The notes under the pieces: model-generated
The model's input: the letters and a program-made list of their open reading frames with translations, nothing else
Databases searched by the model: none
What the model was told of the DNA's origin: nothing
Translations under genes and position numbers: made by a program
Origin: M3007 sp041741155
Lineage (GTDB): Bacteria; Bacteroidota; Bacteroidia; Chitinophagales; Saprospiraceae
DNA: 64,000 bases
Reading direction: 5' to 3'
Assembly: GCA_041741155.1 (NCBI GenBank)
Contig: JBGSKO010000116.1
Span: forward strand, 37,503 to 101,502
Part shown: piece by piece, positions 9,694 to 18,281 of the stretch
Layout: every line of letters starts with the position of its first letter
Numbering within the stretch: position 1 is the stretch's first letter

Positions 9694-9763
9694 GGCTTTT
9701 CCGGTGATAAATCGCCCGGCAAAACCAAAAATTAAAATCATCGTATTCGTTTCAATTTGTCAT

Positions 9764-9793
9764 TTGGTAATTCAACGCCGTGTAGCATCTTTG
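9764..9793 (+). promoter_or_regulatory. promoter of the FecA-like receptor gene
   Basis: TTG at 9764-9766, a 19-bp spacer, then CATCTTTG (9786-9793), one base off TANNTTTG. The ATG at 9829 lies 35 bp further on. The element sits outside the MITE, so the insertion is just upstream of the core promoter. Confidence 0.5.
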
Positions 9794-9828
9794 CGCCCTA
9801 TTTTGATTTGATCCAAATAAGCATAAGT

Positions 9829-12273
9829 ATGAAACGTATTGTTTTCACGATCACTTTTATCTTTCTTTCACATTGCACGATCTGGAGCCAAACCATCCTC
9901 AAGGGCCGTGTGGAAGCTACCGGCCATGTCGTCGTTGGGGCTACGGTCGTGCTGAAACCCTCCGGAAATTCCACCACTACAGACAATCAGGGTATGTTCC
10001 GGTTTGAACAACTGGCAGCGGGAAATTACCTATTGGAAGTCCGTTCTGTGGACATAGAGCCACTGTCCTATTCAGTCGAGTTGGCTTCTGGCGAAACACT
10101 GGCACTTGTCCTCTCGGCGCAGCCGGCCCAAAAAAGTATAAGCGAAGTGACGGTGTACGGCAGCCGCGATTTTCGGGGTATCGGGCGTTTGCCGGAGGCC
10201 GGTGTTTTGCAGGTGAATGCCGGTAAAAAAATGGAGGTAGTGTCCATGAACAGCCTCGATGCCAACCTTGCCACCAACAACACCCGGCAGATTTTTGCCA
10301 AAGTACCCGGCACGCACGTCTGGGAAAGCGATGCCTCGGGCATTCAGGTTAGCGTAGCCACGCGTGGACTCAGTCCCAACCGCTCCTGGGAATACAACGT
10401 GCGCCAGAACGGCTACGACGTGAGCGCCGATCCGCTGGGCTACCCGGAAGCCTACTACAACCCGCCGATGGAAGCAGTGGACAAGGTCGAGGTGATACGG
10501 GGGGCCGCTTCCCTGCAGTGGGGCCCGCAGTTTGGCGGCTTGTTAAACTATCAACTGCGCCGGGCGCCCGAAGACCGCAAGATCAGCCTCGAAAGCCGTC
10601 AAACAGTGGGTAGCTATGGCCTGTTTAGTTCCTACAACGCCGTCGGCGGCACCATCGGCAAGTTTGATTATATCGGGCATTTCCACCACCGCGATGGGGC
10701 CGGCTGGCGCGAAAACAGCCGATACACCATCAACCACGGGTTCCTGCGGCTCGGCTATCAGTTTTCCCCCAAGTTCCGCGCCGAGGCCGAATACACCCGC
10801 ACCGACTACAAATCCCAACAGGCCGGAGGCCTCACCGATGCCCGGTTTGCTGCCGATGCCCGCCAGTCGGTTCGTTCCCGAAACTGGTTCAGCACGCCCT
10901 GGAACCTCGCCTCGGCTCGCCTGCAATACGATTTTTCTCTAAAAACACACCTCGAACTGAAAGTGTTTGGTCTGTTCAGCCAGCGCAACAGCATCGGTTT
11001 CGTACGCGCCATTAACATCCCGGACACGATAAACCTGGCTACCGGCGCATACAACCCGCGCCAACTCGACCGCGACCGCTATAACAACTGGGGCAGCGAA
11101 CTGCGCTTCCTGACCAACTACACCATCGGCGGACGCGAACAGACCCTCGCCGCCGGTTTGCGCTATTTCGATGGGCATACCCATCGCCTTCAATCGGGTC
11201 TGGGCGATACCGGCTCGGAGTTTAACACCGACCTGCGGGGCGAGCAGTACCCCCGCGACCTGAATTTTGGAACCCGAAACGCCGCCGCCTTCGCCGAACA
11301 CATTTTCCGGGTGGGGAAACGCTTCTCCCTCGTACCGGGCTTCCGTGTCGAAAACGTGCAGAACAATGCCGAGGGCCGCATCAATATCAACAGCGCCGGT
11401 GTGGAACAAAACATGACCCCGGAACAACGCACCCGTACTTTCCTGCTGGCCGGATTTGGCGCCGAGTACCATGCCACCGCTACCTCGGAAGTATATGCGA
11501 ATATCTCCCAGTCGTACCGCCCCGTAGGCTTTACCGACCTGACGCCGCCGGCCACTACTGCCGTCATTGATCCCGACCTGAAAGATGGCCGGGGTTGGGT
11601 GGCCGACCTCGGCTACCGGGGACGCTGGAAAAACGTGCTGAACTTCGATGTGAGCGTGTTTTACCTCCGCTACGCCGACCGTATCGGTACAATCGCCCGA
11701 CTGGCCGACGATGGTTCGGTGTACCAGTACCGTACCAACCTGAGCACGAGCATCCACCAGGGCGTGGAGTCCTACATGGAAATAAACCCGCTGGCGCTGA
11801 TCCCGACAGCCAAACGTTTGGGTGCGCTCAACCTGTTCGCGTCGCTGGCCTGGACGGATGCCCGTTTCACCGACCTGCCGGTAACCACCGTCAGCAATGG
11901 CGTGATCACCGAAACCAATTTGAAAGACAAATTCGTGGACAACGCCCCGCGCTATGTGCACCGCTACGGAGCTACTTTTGCCCGGAAAGGCTTCTCGGCT
12001 ACCTGGCAGCTCAGCAATGTCGGCGCGGTGTTTACCGATGCTGCCAATACGGATGCTCCATCCGCCAACGGCCAAACAGGGCGTATTCCCGGTTACGCGG
12101 TGCAAGACCTGTCTGCTACCTGGCATTTCCTCAGCAACTACTCCCTGCGGGCGGGCGTGAACAACCTCGCCGATGTGCGCTATGCTACCCGCCGCTCGGG
12201 CGGTTATCCCGGTCCGGGTTTGTTGCCGGGCGAGGGCCGGACGTGGTATGCCGGGCTGGGTGTGCGGTTTTGA
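9829..12273 (+). CDS. TonB-dependent receptor, Fe(III)-dicitrate (FecA)-like
   Basis: An 814-residue outer-membrane receptor. A signal peptide (to about residue 22) leads into a CarboxypepD_reg-like beta-sandwich (about 23-100). The plug domain follows (about 125-245), with KVEVIRGAASLQWGPQFGG, and then a 22-strand-type barrel ending in TWYAGLGVRF with terminal Phe. The plug sequence and overall size fit ferric-citrate and related siderophore receptors. Actual substrate is not demonstrable. The upstream methionine at 9757 is rejected because the 24 extra residues precede the signal peptide. No ferric regulator or transporter genes are adjacent. The stop lies 5 bp from the stop of the convergent SRAP gene, leaving no space for a terminator. 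Confidence 0.85.
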   Translation: MKRIVFTITFIFLSHCTIWSQTILKGRVEATGHVVVGATVVLKPSGNSTTTDNQGMFRFEQLAAGNYLLEVRSVDIEPLSYSVELASGETLALVLSAQPAQKSISEVTVYGSRDFRGIGRLPEAGVLQVNAGKKMEVVSMNSLDANLATNNTRQIFAKVPGTHVWESDASGIQVSVATRGLSPNRSWEYNVRQNGYDVSADPLGYPEAYYNPPMEAVDKVEVIRGAASLQWGPQFGGLLNYQLRRAPEDRKISLESRQTVGSYGLFSSYNAVGGTIGKFDYIGHFHHRDGAGWRENSRYTINHGFLRLGYQFSPKFRAEAEYTRTDYKSQQAGGLTDARFAADARQSVRSRNWFSTPWNLASARLQYDFSLKTHLELKVFGLFSQRNSIGFVRAINIPDTINLATGAYNPRQLDRDRYNNWGSELRFLTNYTIGGREQTLAAGLRYFDGHTHRLQSGLGDTGSEFNTDLRGEQYPRDLNFGTRNAAAFAEHIFRVGKRFSLVPGFRVENVQNNAEGRININSAGVEQNMTPEQRTRTFLLAGFGAEYHATATSEVYANISQSYRPVGFTDLTPPATTAVIDPDLKDGRGWVADLGYRGRWKNVLNFDVSVFYLRYADRIGTIARLADDGSVYQYRTNLSTSIHQGVESYMEINPLALIPTAKRLGALNLFASLAWTDARFTDLPVTTVSNGVITETNLKDKFVDNAPRYVHRYGATFARKGFSATWQLSNVGAVFTDAANTDAPSANGQTGRIPGYAVQDLSATWHFLSNYSLRAGVNNLADVRYATRRSGGYPGPGLLPGEGRTWYAGLGVRF

Positions 12274-12278
12274 AAATT

Positions 12279-12959
12279 CTAAAACAAGGTAGGTTGCTCC
12301 GGCACCTCCGTGTGCAGGCTCGGCTCGTCATAGCCGGGCCTGTTCAGTTTTTCGGAAACCCGATACAGCGCCAGCATCCCGTCGGGCGCCGGGAGCAGCA
12401 GCGCCAGCACGTCGTCCAACGGTAAGGGCGCGAGCCACGCCTGCTGCATTTCGGCGGTAGTGAGTATGGCCGGCATCCGATTGTGCAGGGCGGCTATGTC
12501 GTGGTTGGCGGCGGTAGTGATGATGGAAAACGTGCGTTTTCGTTCGTCGCCTTGCTGCCACTCGTCCCAGATACCGGCCAGAAACAGCAGTTCGCCATTC
12601 CTGGGCATGATACGGTAGGGCGCCTTTCGTCCGCCCGGTTCGGTGCGCCATTCGTAAAAACTGTCCGCCGGCACCAGGCACCTATGGTGTTGCACCGGCT
12701 CGCGAAAGGATGGTTTTTCTGCGATACCCTCGGCGCGGGCGTTGATCAGATTGCCTGCATTTTTGCCGTAGGCGCTCCAGTGTGGCACGAGGCCCCATTG
12801 CATGGTTTGCAACAGGCCCGGCGCGTCATTGGTCACCACGTATGCCCGGTGGGTCGGTGCGATATTGTAACTGATTTCCAACTCGGCGGGACGCTGCACG
12901 TCGGGCAGTTGGGCGTCGAGTTGCTGGGGTTTGGGGGCGAAAGAGTAGCGGCCGCACAT
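12279..12959 (-). CDS. SRAP-family abasic-site DNA-protein crosslinking protein (YedK/HMCES-like)
   Basis: A 226-residue SOS-response-associated peptidase (SRAP) family protein. The family caps abasic sites in single-stranded DNA by forming a thiazolidine link through Cys2, exposed after removal of Met1. All hallmark residues are visible: MCGRY at the N-terminus (Cys2), the LINARAE segment with Asn73, the ADSFYEW segment with Glu103, and HNRMP with His159. Length matches the family norm. The DUF4153 gene is 18 bp upstream on the same strand, so the pair may be co-transcribed. No LexA-type site was recognised. Confidence 0.92.
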   Translation of the reverse strand: MCGRYSFAPKPQQLDAQLPDVQRPAELEISYNIAPTHRAYVVTNDAPGLLQTMQWGLVPHWSAYGKNAGNLINARAEGIAEKPSFREPVQHHRCLVPADSFYEWRTEPGGRKAPYRIMPRNGELLFLAGIWDEWQQGDERKRTFSIITTAANHDIAALHNRMPAILTTAEMQQAWLAPLPLDDVLALLLPAPDGMLALYRVSEKLNRPGYDEPSLHTEVPEQPTLF

Positions 12960-12977
12960 GGAGGTTTCGAGTACTTT

Positions 12978-14774
12978 TTATTTCACAAACAAAATCCCGG
13001 TCAGGCGCTTCAACCGGAGTTTTTCTCTATCGAAATGAGCCTCCTGCAGGTACAAGCGGGCGACGGTTTTCCTGCCCTGCAGTGCCACCACGTCGAGGCT
13101 GTCGGGCAAATTGTAGTAGTCTTCCTTGCCGGCAGCAGTCCTCCAGACACGCATGGCAGCAGATAGGTCGAGGGAATCCGCGACGTTTTTGCCATCAGCG
13201 CTCAGCAGGAGCAACGCCTTTCGATCTTTTGAAAATACCGTTGTTTGGCCGGGGCGATTGTGGTTGGCAGTTTCGTCGCCGCCGTATAGTTGAATCCGGT
13301 GGAAGGTGCGGTACCCGGCGATATTGCCGCTCTGAATGGATCGCTGCTGAGGATATACCGTCACCATTTTCTTGTTGGATGGCGCCGTCCCCTTTGGCGC
13401 GGCGTTGAGCCACTTGGCGATGTACGTCGCCCGTTCATAGTGCCCGTATTGGGTGGTGTCCCTGGCAATGCTGTCCAACGGCACCGGGAACCACGATTCG
13501 ATGCGGCCCAGAGCATCCTGCTGACTGAGCAATACGAGGCTGGACTGAATGCGTCCGGCATCCGCTTCGGGTACTGCTGCGCCGCCGGTTTGGAGCAAGC
13601 CGCCCTCGAAGCGGTTATTTTTTTCGAATAAATCCTGCAAAATAGCGGTTTGGTTGCGTTGCGACACGTTGAACGCACTGAACGGCCCTACTACAGCCAC
13701 CAGCACAAACAGCCCCAGCGAGATGGGGATAAACTTGATGTTGTCGGTTTTTGACCACAAAAAATACCCGCACATAACCAGCAGCCATACCCCAGCATGG
13801 GCCACATAGTAGCGCTCGGGGGTGATGCCATAGTCGGAAATACGCCGGCCAATGGCTACGAAAAGTAGGCCCACCATAGGCAGCAGTACCCACCAAAACC
13901 ACTTGCGGTAGGCGTGTACGATTTTGATATCGGAGTACTGCGGGAGCAGGGAATTGATGAGGTAGGTAAAAATGCCGGCCACCGAAAAGCCCAGCACCAA
14001 CGAGGACACCCAGCCGTGCGGCAGGTTCCAGGTGACGAGGATCTTGACCGAGTAGGCGTATAGGATCAGGAAGTACAAGCCCACGATGGGTATGAGAATG
14101 TACTGGCAAAGGTTTTTGAAAACGACGTTGTAACTCCGGTCTTGCTCGTCGAACCCGAAGTGGCGGGGAAAATGGAACAGGAAAAACGCCGTTTGGAACA
14201 CCCCGGCCAACAGTACAAACAGGTGCGCGTACATTTTCCCGTCAATGTTCAGGTTGAACAGTTCATTCACGGCCAGCAGCGCGAGTGCCAGCCCGCCAAA
14301 CAGGATATGGGCATACACGGCGCCCACGACGAAATTGGCGAACAGTTGTTTGTTGTACTCCCAGAAATCGGCTATTGGCGTCCGGTTGAGGTACGGCGCC
14401 ACCGCTACCAACAGGTGCGCGCCGGCCAGAAAGCCCAGATACCGCGGGATATCCACACTTTCGAAGGCGAACGCATCCATGTCGAACAACACAAAATACA
14501 CTGCCAGTACGGCCAAGCCAACCGCCTGAATGCCCCAGGTGCGCAGCCGGTCCCAGCCCCGCGCCTCGGCAAAAACGGTGAGCCCGGTACACAGCGACAA
14601 CCCGAGCTGGGCGATAAGCCAGATCCGCACATAGTTGTCATTGTTGCTGCGGTCAAACTCGATAGCCGACATAACAGCTCCGGTACCGACGAAGGCACAG
14701 AGCATAGTTGCGGGGAAGCGGACGCAGGCATCCACGAAGGCTTGCGCGAGGAAAGAAAGGGAGGGCAGTTTCAT
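12978..14774 (-). CDS. DUF4153 domain multi-pass membrane protein
   Basis: A 598-residue protein with about a dozen hydrophobic segments in the first 370 residues, then a hydrophilic, probably extracytoplasmic C-terminal domain of about 220 residues. The N-terminal region, with a large number of Trp/Phe/Tyr residues, resembles DUF4153 proteins. Their function is unknown. The frame extends upstream to a TTG at 14795, but ATG at 14774 (MKLPSLSF) is the first normal start. It is divergent from the small secreted protein at 14829, with a 54-bp shared promoter region. Confidence 0.75.
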   Translation of the reverse strand: MKLPSLSFLAQAFVDACVRFPATMLCAFVGTGAVMSAIEFDRSNNDNYVRIWLIAQLGLSLCTGLTVFAEARGWDRLRTWGIQAVGLAVLAVYFVLFDMDAFAFESVDIPRYLGFLAGAHLLVAVAPYLNRTPIADFWEYNKQLFANFVVGAVYAHILFGGLALALLAVNELFNLNIDGKMYAHLFVLLAGVFQTAFFLFHFPRHFGFDEQDRSYNVVFKNLCQYILIPIVGLYFLILYAYSVKILVTWNLPHGWVSSLVLGFSVAGIFTYLINSLLPQYSDIKIVHAYRKWFWWVLLPMVGLLFVAIGRRISDYGITPERYYVAHAGVWLLVMCGYFLWSKTDNIKFIPISLGLFVLVAVVGPFSAFNVSQRNQTAILQDLFEKNNRFEGGLLQTGGAAVPEADAGRIQSSLVLLSQQDALGRIESWFPVPLDSIARDTTQYGHYERATYIAKWLNAAPKGTAPSNKKMVTVYPQQRSIQSGNIAGYRTFHRIQLYGGDETANHNRPGQTTVFSKDRKALLLLSADGKNVADSLDLSAAMRVWRTAAGKEDYYNLPDSLDVVALQGRKTVARLYLQEAHFDREKLRLKRLTGILFVK

Positions 14775-14828
14775 AAATTGCGGTTCGTTAGACAACGGGA
14801 TAGTGGTACTTTTGCGGCCTAAAGATCA

Positions 14829-15383
14829 ATGCTTATGCAGAAATTATTGGTTTTGTGTGGATTTTTTCTCCTGTTCCACGCCGCCCTGCCGGGGCAAGCA
14901 GCCGACACGCTGGTATTCCCTGCATCCTGGGCAGGCACCTGGCAGGGAACCCTGGATATTTTCAACGGCGGCGGTAAAGTGCAGTCTGTGCCCATGTGGG
15001 TCGAAATCCAAAAAATAGACACCTCCACCACGGGGCGCTACACGTTTGGACTGGTTTATGGCTCCAAACAGCAGGACTGGCGGCCCTACGAACTGGTACC
15101 CGTGGAACCGCAATACGGCCTTTGGAAGGTGGACGAGAAAAACGGCATCGCCATGGAAAGCTACCTGTTCGGCCCCAAACTGCTGTGCTGGTTCACCGTA
15201 GAGACCAGCCGCGTCCTTTGCACCTACGAGAAACGCGGCGATGAAATGATCTTTGAGGTTTACTCGGGTATGGAGTCCGCGATCAGTACCACCGGCAATG
15301 GCACCCACAATGGAGAATCCATCCCGGAAGTGAAAACATTCCCGTTCAGTGTATTCCAGCGGGCGGTGTTGAAGCGGGGTTGA
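14829..15383 (+). CDS. Secreted lipocalin-like protein of unknown function
   Basis: A 184-residue protein with a signal peptide (LFHAALPGQA) and a beta-rich body starting SWAGTWQGTLDIF. A W-x-G start, strands and a final YSG region resemble small lipocalin or META-type barrels, but I do not recognise a family. A -7-type element TACTTTTG lies at 14807-14814, so translation starts 15 nt after it. A second ATG at 14835 is possible. The stop codon (TGA, 15381-15383) is part of the first GTTGAG unit of a long inverted repeat array that fills the gap to the next gene. Confidence 0.6.
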   Translation: MLMQKLLVLCGFFLLFHAALPGQAADTLVFPASWAGTWQGTLDIFNGGGKVQSVPMWVEIQKIDTSTTGRYTFGLVYGSKQQDWRPYELVPVEPQYGLWKVDEKNGIAMESYLFGPKLLCWFTVETSRVLCTYEKRGDEMIFEVYSGMESAISTTGNGTHNGESIPEVKTFPFSVFQRAVLKRG

Positions 15384-15820
15384 GGGGAGTTGAGATAGTT
15401 GAGGGGGTTGAGATGGTTGAGGGGGTTGAGGGGAGTTGAGTAGGTTGAGAGGAGTTGAGGAGATTGAGAGGCGTTGAGGAGATTGAGCGTTAGATGCCGT
15501 TTGGGGCCTTGTTTTGGTTTAAAATTATTTGATAATCAAGCGGTTGGCGCGGGGTCAAAAGACCCACGCGCGGCGTTTCAGGGATAATCTCAACTCATCA
15601 ACGCCGCGCTTGGTGTTTTCACCAAGTGCACACCATGATGCACACGAAACTGTTTGGGCGTGGTAAAACACCAAGCACGTTTCAAAATATTTGACAATCA
15701 AGCGGTTGGCGCGGGGTCAAAAAGTTGGACGACAGTCGCCCAATTTCTCTCAACGCTCAACCCTCTCAACCCCCTCAACCATCTCAACCACTCTCAACCA
15801 CTCTCAACCATCCCTCAACC
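15379..15820. repeat. GTTGAG / CTCAAC inverted short-repeat array (intergenic bridge 1)
   Basis: From 15379 to about 15487 the plus strand carries roughly ten GTTGAG or near-GTTGAG units at irregular 6-14 bp spacing. From about 15752 to 15820 it carries about eight CTCAAC units, the reverse complement. The first GTTGAG contains the stop codon of the upstream gene, and the last CTCAACC ends 10 nt before the next ATG (15831). Transcripts across the gap could fold into a long imperfect hairpin. The core between the arms (15522-15722) holds further repeats listed separately. Confidence 0.85.
15522..15722. repeat. 39-bp direct repeats flanking a hairpin-rich core
   Basis: Copies at 15522-15560 and 15684-15722 share AATCAAGCGGTTGGCGCGGG and differ at 2 of 39 positions. 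Between them are the inverted repeats GGGTC-AAAA-GACCC, CGCGGCGTT/AACGCCGCG and CTTGGTGTTTTCACCA/TGGTAAAACACCAAG. No coding frame is supported. Confidence 0.7.
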
Positions 15821-15830
15821 CAACAAAAAA

Positions 15831-16145
15831 ATGCTCCTCTACAACGTCACTGTTACAATAGACCTCGATGTACACGAGGACTGGCTGCGCTGGATGCGCG
15901 AAACGCACATCCCCGATGTCATGGCTACCGGCATGTTCCGCTCTTACCGCATGAGCCGGATGATCGGCCACGAGCACGAAGACTCGGAAATTTACTCCAT
16001 GCAATACCTCGTGGAGGACATGGAACACCTGCGCCGCTACATGGACACGTTCGCGCCCGAACTGCAACGCCAACACCAGCAGCGGTACGAAGGCAAGTAC
16101 GCCGCGTTTCGGACGGTGATGGAAGTCGTGGGCGAGGGACAATAG
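15831..16145 (+). CDS. DUF4286 family small protein
   Basis: A 104-residue cytoplasmic protein opening MLLYNVTVTIDLDVHEDWL, matching the DUF4286 family, a dimeric alpha-beta barrel-like fold common in Bacteroidota and without known function. It contains WMRETHIPDVMATGMF, the conserved core of that family. A much longer frame upstream (from 15654) runs through repeat sequence and is not credible. The start codon is 10 nt after the last CTCAACC of the inverted array, so the array forms almost all of its 5' untranslated region if transcription comes from upstream. Confidence 0.8.
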   Translation: MLLYNVTVTIDLDVHEDWLRWMRETHIPDVMATGMFRSYRMSRMIGHEHEDSEIYSMQYLVEDMEHLRRYMDTFAPELQRQHQQRYEGKYAAFRTVMEVVGEGQ

Positions 16146-16216
16146 AAATCCGGGTATTGCCGGATACCGGGGCGATTGGCAGACGGGGAAGGCGCAGATT
16201 TTGCGACCTTTGCGCC

Positions 16217-18085
16217 ATGAATTTCCTTACGCTCGAAAACGTCACCAAGTCTTACGGCGAAAAACTGCTGTTTCGCAACATTACCCTGCACATAGACAAG
16301 GGCCAGAAAATCGGCCTCATCGCCAAAAACGGCACGGGCAAAACGACCCTCATGCGGGTCATCGCCGGGCGCGAAGGCTCCGAAGGCGAAAACGCCAAAA
16401 TCATCCTGCGCAAGGGCATCCGCATCGGCTGGCTCGATCAGGAGCCGGAGTTTAACCCCGAAATGGACGTGCTCGGCGCAGTGCTCGACCCCGGCAACCC
16501 GCTCGTGCAAGTCGTGCAACGCTACGAACACGCCCTCGCCCACCCCGAAAACACGTCCGACCTGCAAGACGCCATCGGCGAAATGGACCAGCTCAACGCC
16601 TGGTCGTTCGAGGCCAAAGTAAAAGAAACGCTGTTCCGGTTCCGCATGGAGGATTTCGAACAAAAGGTAAAAAACCTCTCCGGCGGCCAGCAAAAGCGCC
16701 TCGCTCTGGTGAAAATCCTGCTCGAAGAACCCGATTTCCTCATCCTCGACGAGCCGACCAACCACCTGGATGTCGAGATGATCGAATGGCTGGAGGAGTA
16801 TCTCCAGCAGCCGGGCATCACGCTGTTCATGGTCACGCACGACCGGTATTTCCTCGAAAACGTGTGCGACAGCATCATCGAACTTGAAGGCGGCCAACTA
16901 CGCCGCTACTCCGGCTCGTATTCGGATTATTTAGAAAAAAAGGCCATGCGCGAGGAGGTGGAATCCACGACCTACGAGCGCCAGAACAAACTGCTCAAAA
17001 ACGAGCTCGACTGGGTGCGCCGAAGTCCGCAGGCGCGTACCACCAAGGCGAAAGCCCGTGTGGACGCTTATTTTGACCGCAAGGAAACCAACGACGCGCT
17101 GAAAAAGAAGACGGACGAAATGACCATCGCCATCAAGGAAAACTGGATGGGCAGCAAGGTGGTGGAGCTGCACAACATCAGCAAGTCCTTCGGCGACAAA
17201 AAAATCCTGGACAATTTTTCCTACAAATTCAAACGCCGCGAGCGAGTGGGCATCGTCGGGCCAAACGGCTCCGGCAAATCCACTTTCCTGCAAATGATCA
17301 CCGGCCTGCTGCCACCCGACACCGGCAAGGTGGTCATTGGCGACACGATCCTGTTCGGCCACTACCGGCAGGAAGGCATCCAGCTTAAGGAAGACAAGCG
17401 GGTGATTGATGCCATTCGCGACATAGCCGACTACATCCCCCTCGAAAAAGGCAAGGAACTCAGTGCCGCGCAATTGCTGGAGCGTTTTCTGTTCAGCCGC
17501 CCGCAGCAGCAGGTGTACGTTAGCCAGCTCAGCGGGGGCGAGCGCCGCCGCCTCTACCTGCTCACGGTTTTGATGAAAAACCCCAACTTCCTCATCCTCG
17601 ACGAGCCGACGAACGACCTGGACGTACTCACCTTGCAGGTGCTGGAAGATTTTCTCGAAGACTACCCCGGCTGTCTCGTCGTGGTCACGCACGACCGATA
17701 TTTTATGGACCGCCTGGTGGACCACCTTTTTGTATTCGAAGGGGAGGGAAAAATCAAGGATTTCAACGGCACCTATGCCGAGTACCGCGCCGGCAAACGC
17801 AGCGGAAACCTTCCTGCGGCAACAACCGCTACGGGAGGGGGAGAAGTCGCCCAGCGCCCGCCGGCGCCCGCGCCCCGGCTGACGGGCGCCGAGCGCAACG
17901 AGATAAAAAAATTAGAAAAGGACATGGCCACGCTCGAGCGGCGAAAAAAGGAGATTCTGGAGCGTTTCAACGCCACCGACCTCGGTGCCGATGAAGCGGG
18001 CAAGCTGTCCACAGAACTGGGAAAAGTGCAGGGCGATCTGGACGAAAAGGAGATGCGCTGGCTGCAGTTGTCCGAGTTGACGTAA
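16217..18085 (+). CDS. ABC-F family ATPase (Uup/EttA-like)
   Basis: A 622-residue protein with two ABC ATPase domains and no membrane segment. Domain 1: Walker A IAKNGTGKTT at 35-44, signature LSGGQQKR, Walker B LILDEPTNHLD. A charged helical linker follows, then domain 2: GPNGSGKST, LSGGERRR, LILDEPTNDLD. The C-terminal ~60 residues form a basic coiled coil like that of Uup. ABC-F proteins act on the ribosome (translation factor or antibiotic protection); Uup-like members affect ribosome assembly or DNA transactions. The frame is open far upstream, but MNFLTLENV is the normal family start. GACCTTTG at 16205-16212 ends only 4 nt before the ATG, suggesting a leaderless or nearly leaderless message. 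Confidence 0.92.
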   Translation: MNFLTLENVTKSYGEKLLFRNITLHIDKGQKIGLIAKNGTGKTTLMRVIAGREGSEGENAKIILRKGIRIGWLDQEPEFNPEMDVLGAVLDPGNPLVQVVQRYEHALAHPENTSDLQDAIGEMDQLNAWSFEAKVKETLFRFRMEDFEQKVKNLSGGQQKRLALVKILLEEPDFLILDEPTNHLDVEMIEWLEEYLQQPGITLFMVTHDRYFLENVCDSIIELEGGQLRRYSGSYSDYLEKKAMREEVESTTYERQNKLLKNELDWVRRSPQARTTKAKARVDAYFDRKETNDALKKKTDEMTIAIKENWMGSKVVELHNISKSFGDKKILDNFSYKFKRRERVGIVGPNGSGKSTFLQMITGLLPPDTGKVVIGDTILFGHYRQEGIQLKEDKRVIDAIRDIADYIPLEKGKELSAAQLLERFLFSRPQQQVYVSQLSGGERRRLYLLTVLMKNPNFLILDEPTNDLDVLTLQVLEDFLEDYPGCLVVVTHDRYFMDRLVDHLFVFEGEGKIKDFNGTYAEYRAGKRSGNLPAATTATGGGEVAQRPPAPAPRLTGAERNEIKKLEKDMATLERRKKEILERFNATDLGADEAGKLSTELGKVQGDLDEKEMRWLQLSELT

Positions 18086-18125
18086 AGGGTATCGCGACCG
18101 CACTAATGGTTGCTTTCGGAACGCG

Positions 18126-18158
18126 AGACCTTCCAGGTTTGTCAAACCTGGAAGGTCT
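18126..18158. repeat. dispersed palindromic repeat, copy 2
   Basis: Same 15-bp arms as the copy at 6721-6753 with loop GTC instead of GAC. It lies 40 bp after the ABC-F stop codon, upstream of the strong bidirectional terminator. Confidence 0.8.
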
Positions 18159-18218
18159 GGATGACCAAAAACAACGATGCCCAGTAGTGTGTATCGCGAC
18201 GAGTACGGCCGTTGCGCA

Positions 18219-18267
18219 CCAAAAAGAAGGAGGCTCACAGACATGCTGTGAGCCTCCTTCTTTTTGG
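18219..18267. terminator. strong bidirectional terminator
   Basis: Perfect 22-bp arms (CCAAAAAGAAGGAGGCTCAC... at 18219-18240, complement at 18246-18267) with a 5-base loop between the convergent ABC-F (stop 18085) and MltA (stop 18282) genes. A- and T-runs on both sides allow termination in both directions. Confidence 0.9.
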
Positions 18268-18281
18268 GTGTATCTGGCAGT

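Noticed and set aside
15379..15820. CRISPR array or tRNA cluster
   Set aside because: Units are 6 bp with irregular spacing and reverse complement partners; there are no 25-40 bp repeats with unique spacers, no cas genes and no tRNA folds.
15654..16145. Longer N-terminus for the DUF4286 protein
   Set aside because: The upstream extension translates the inverted array and is not family-like; the ATG at 15831 fits.
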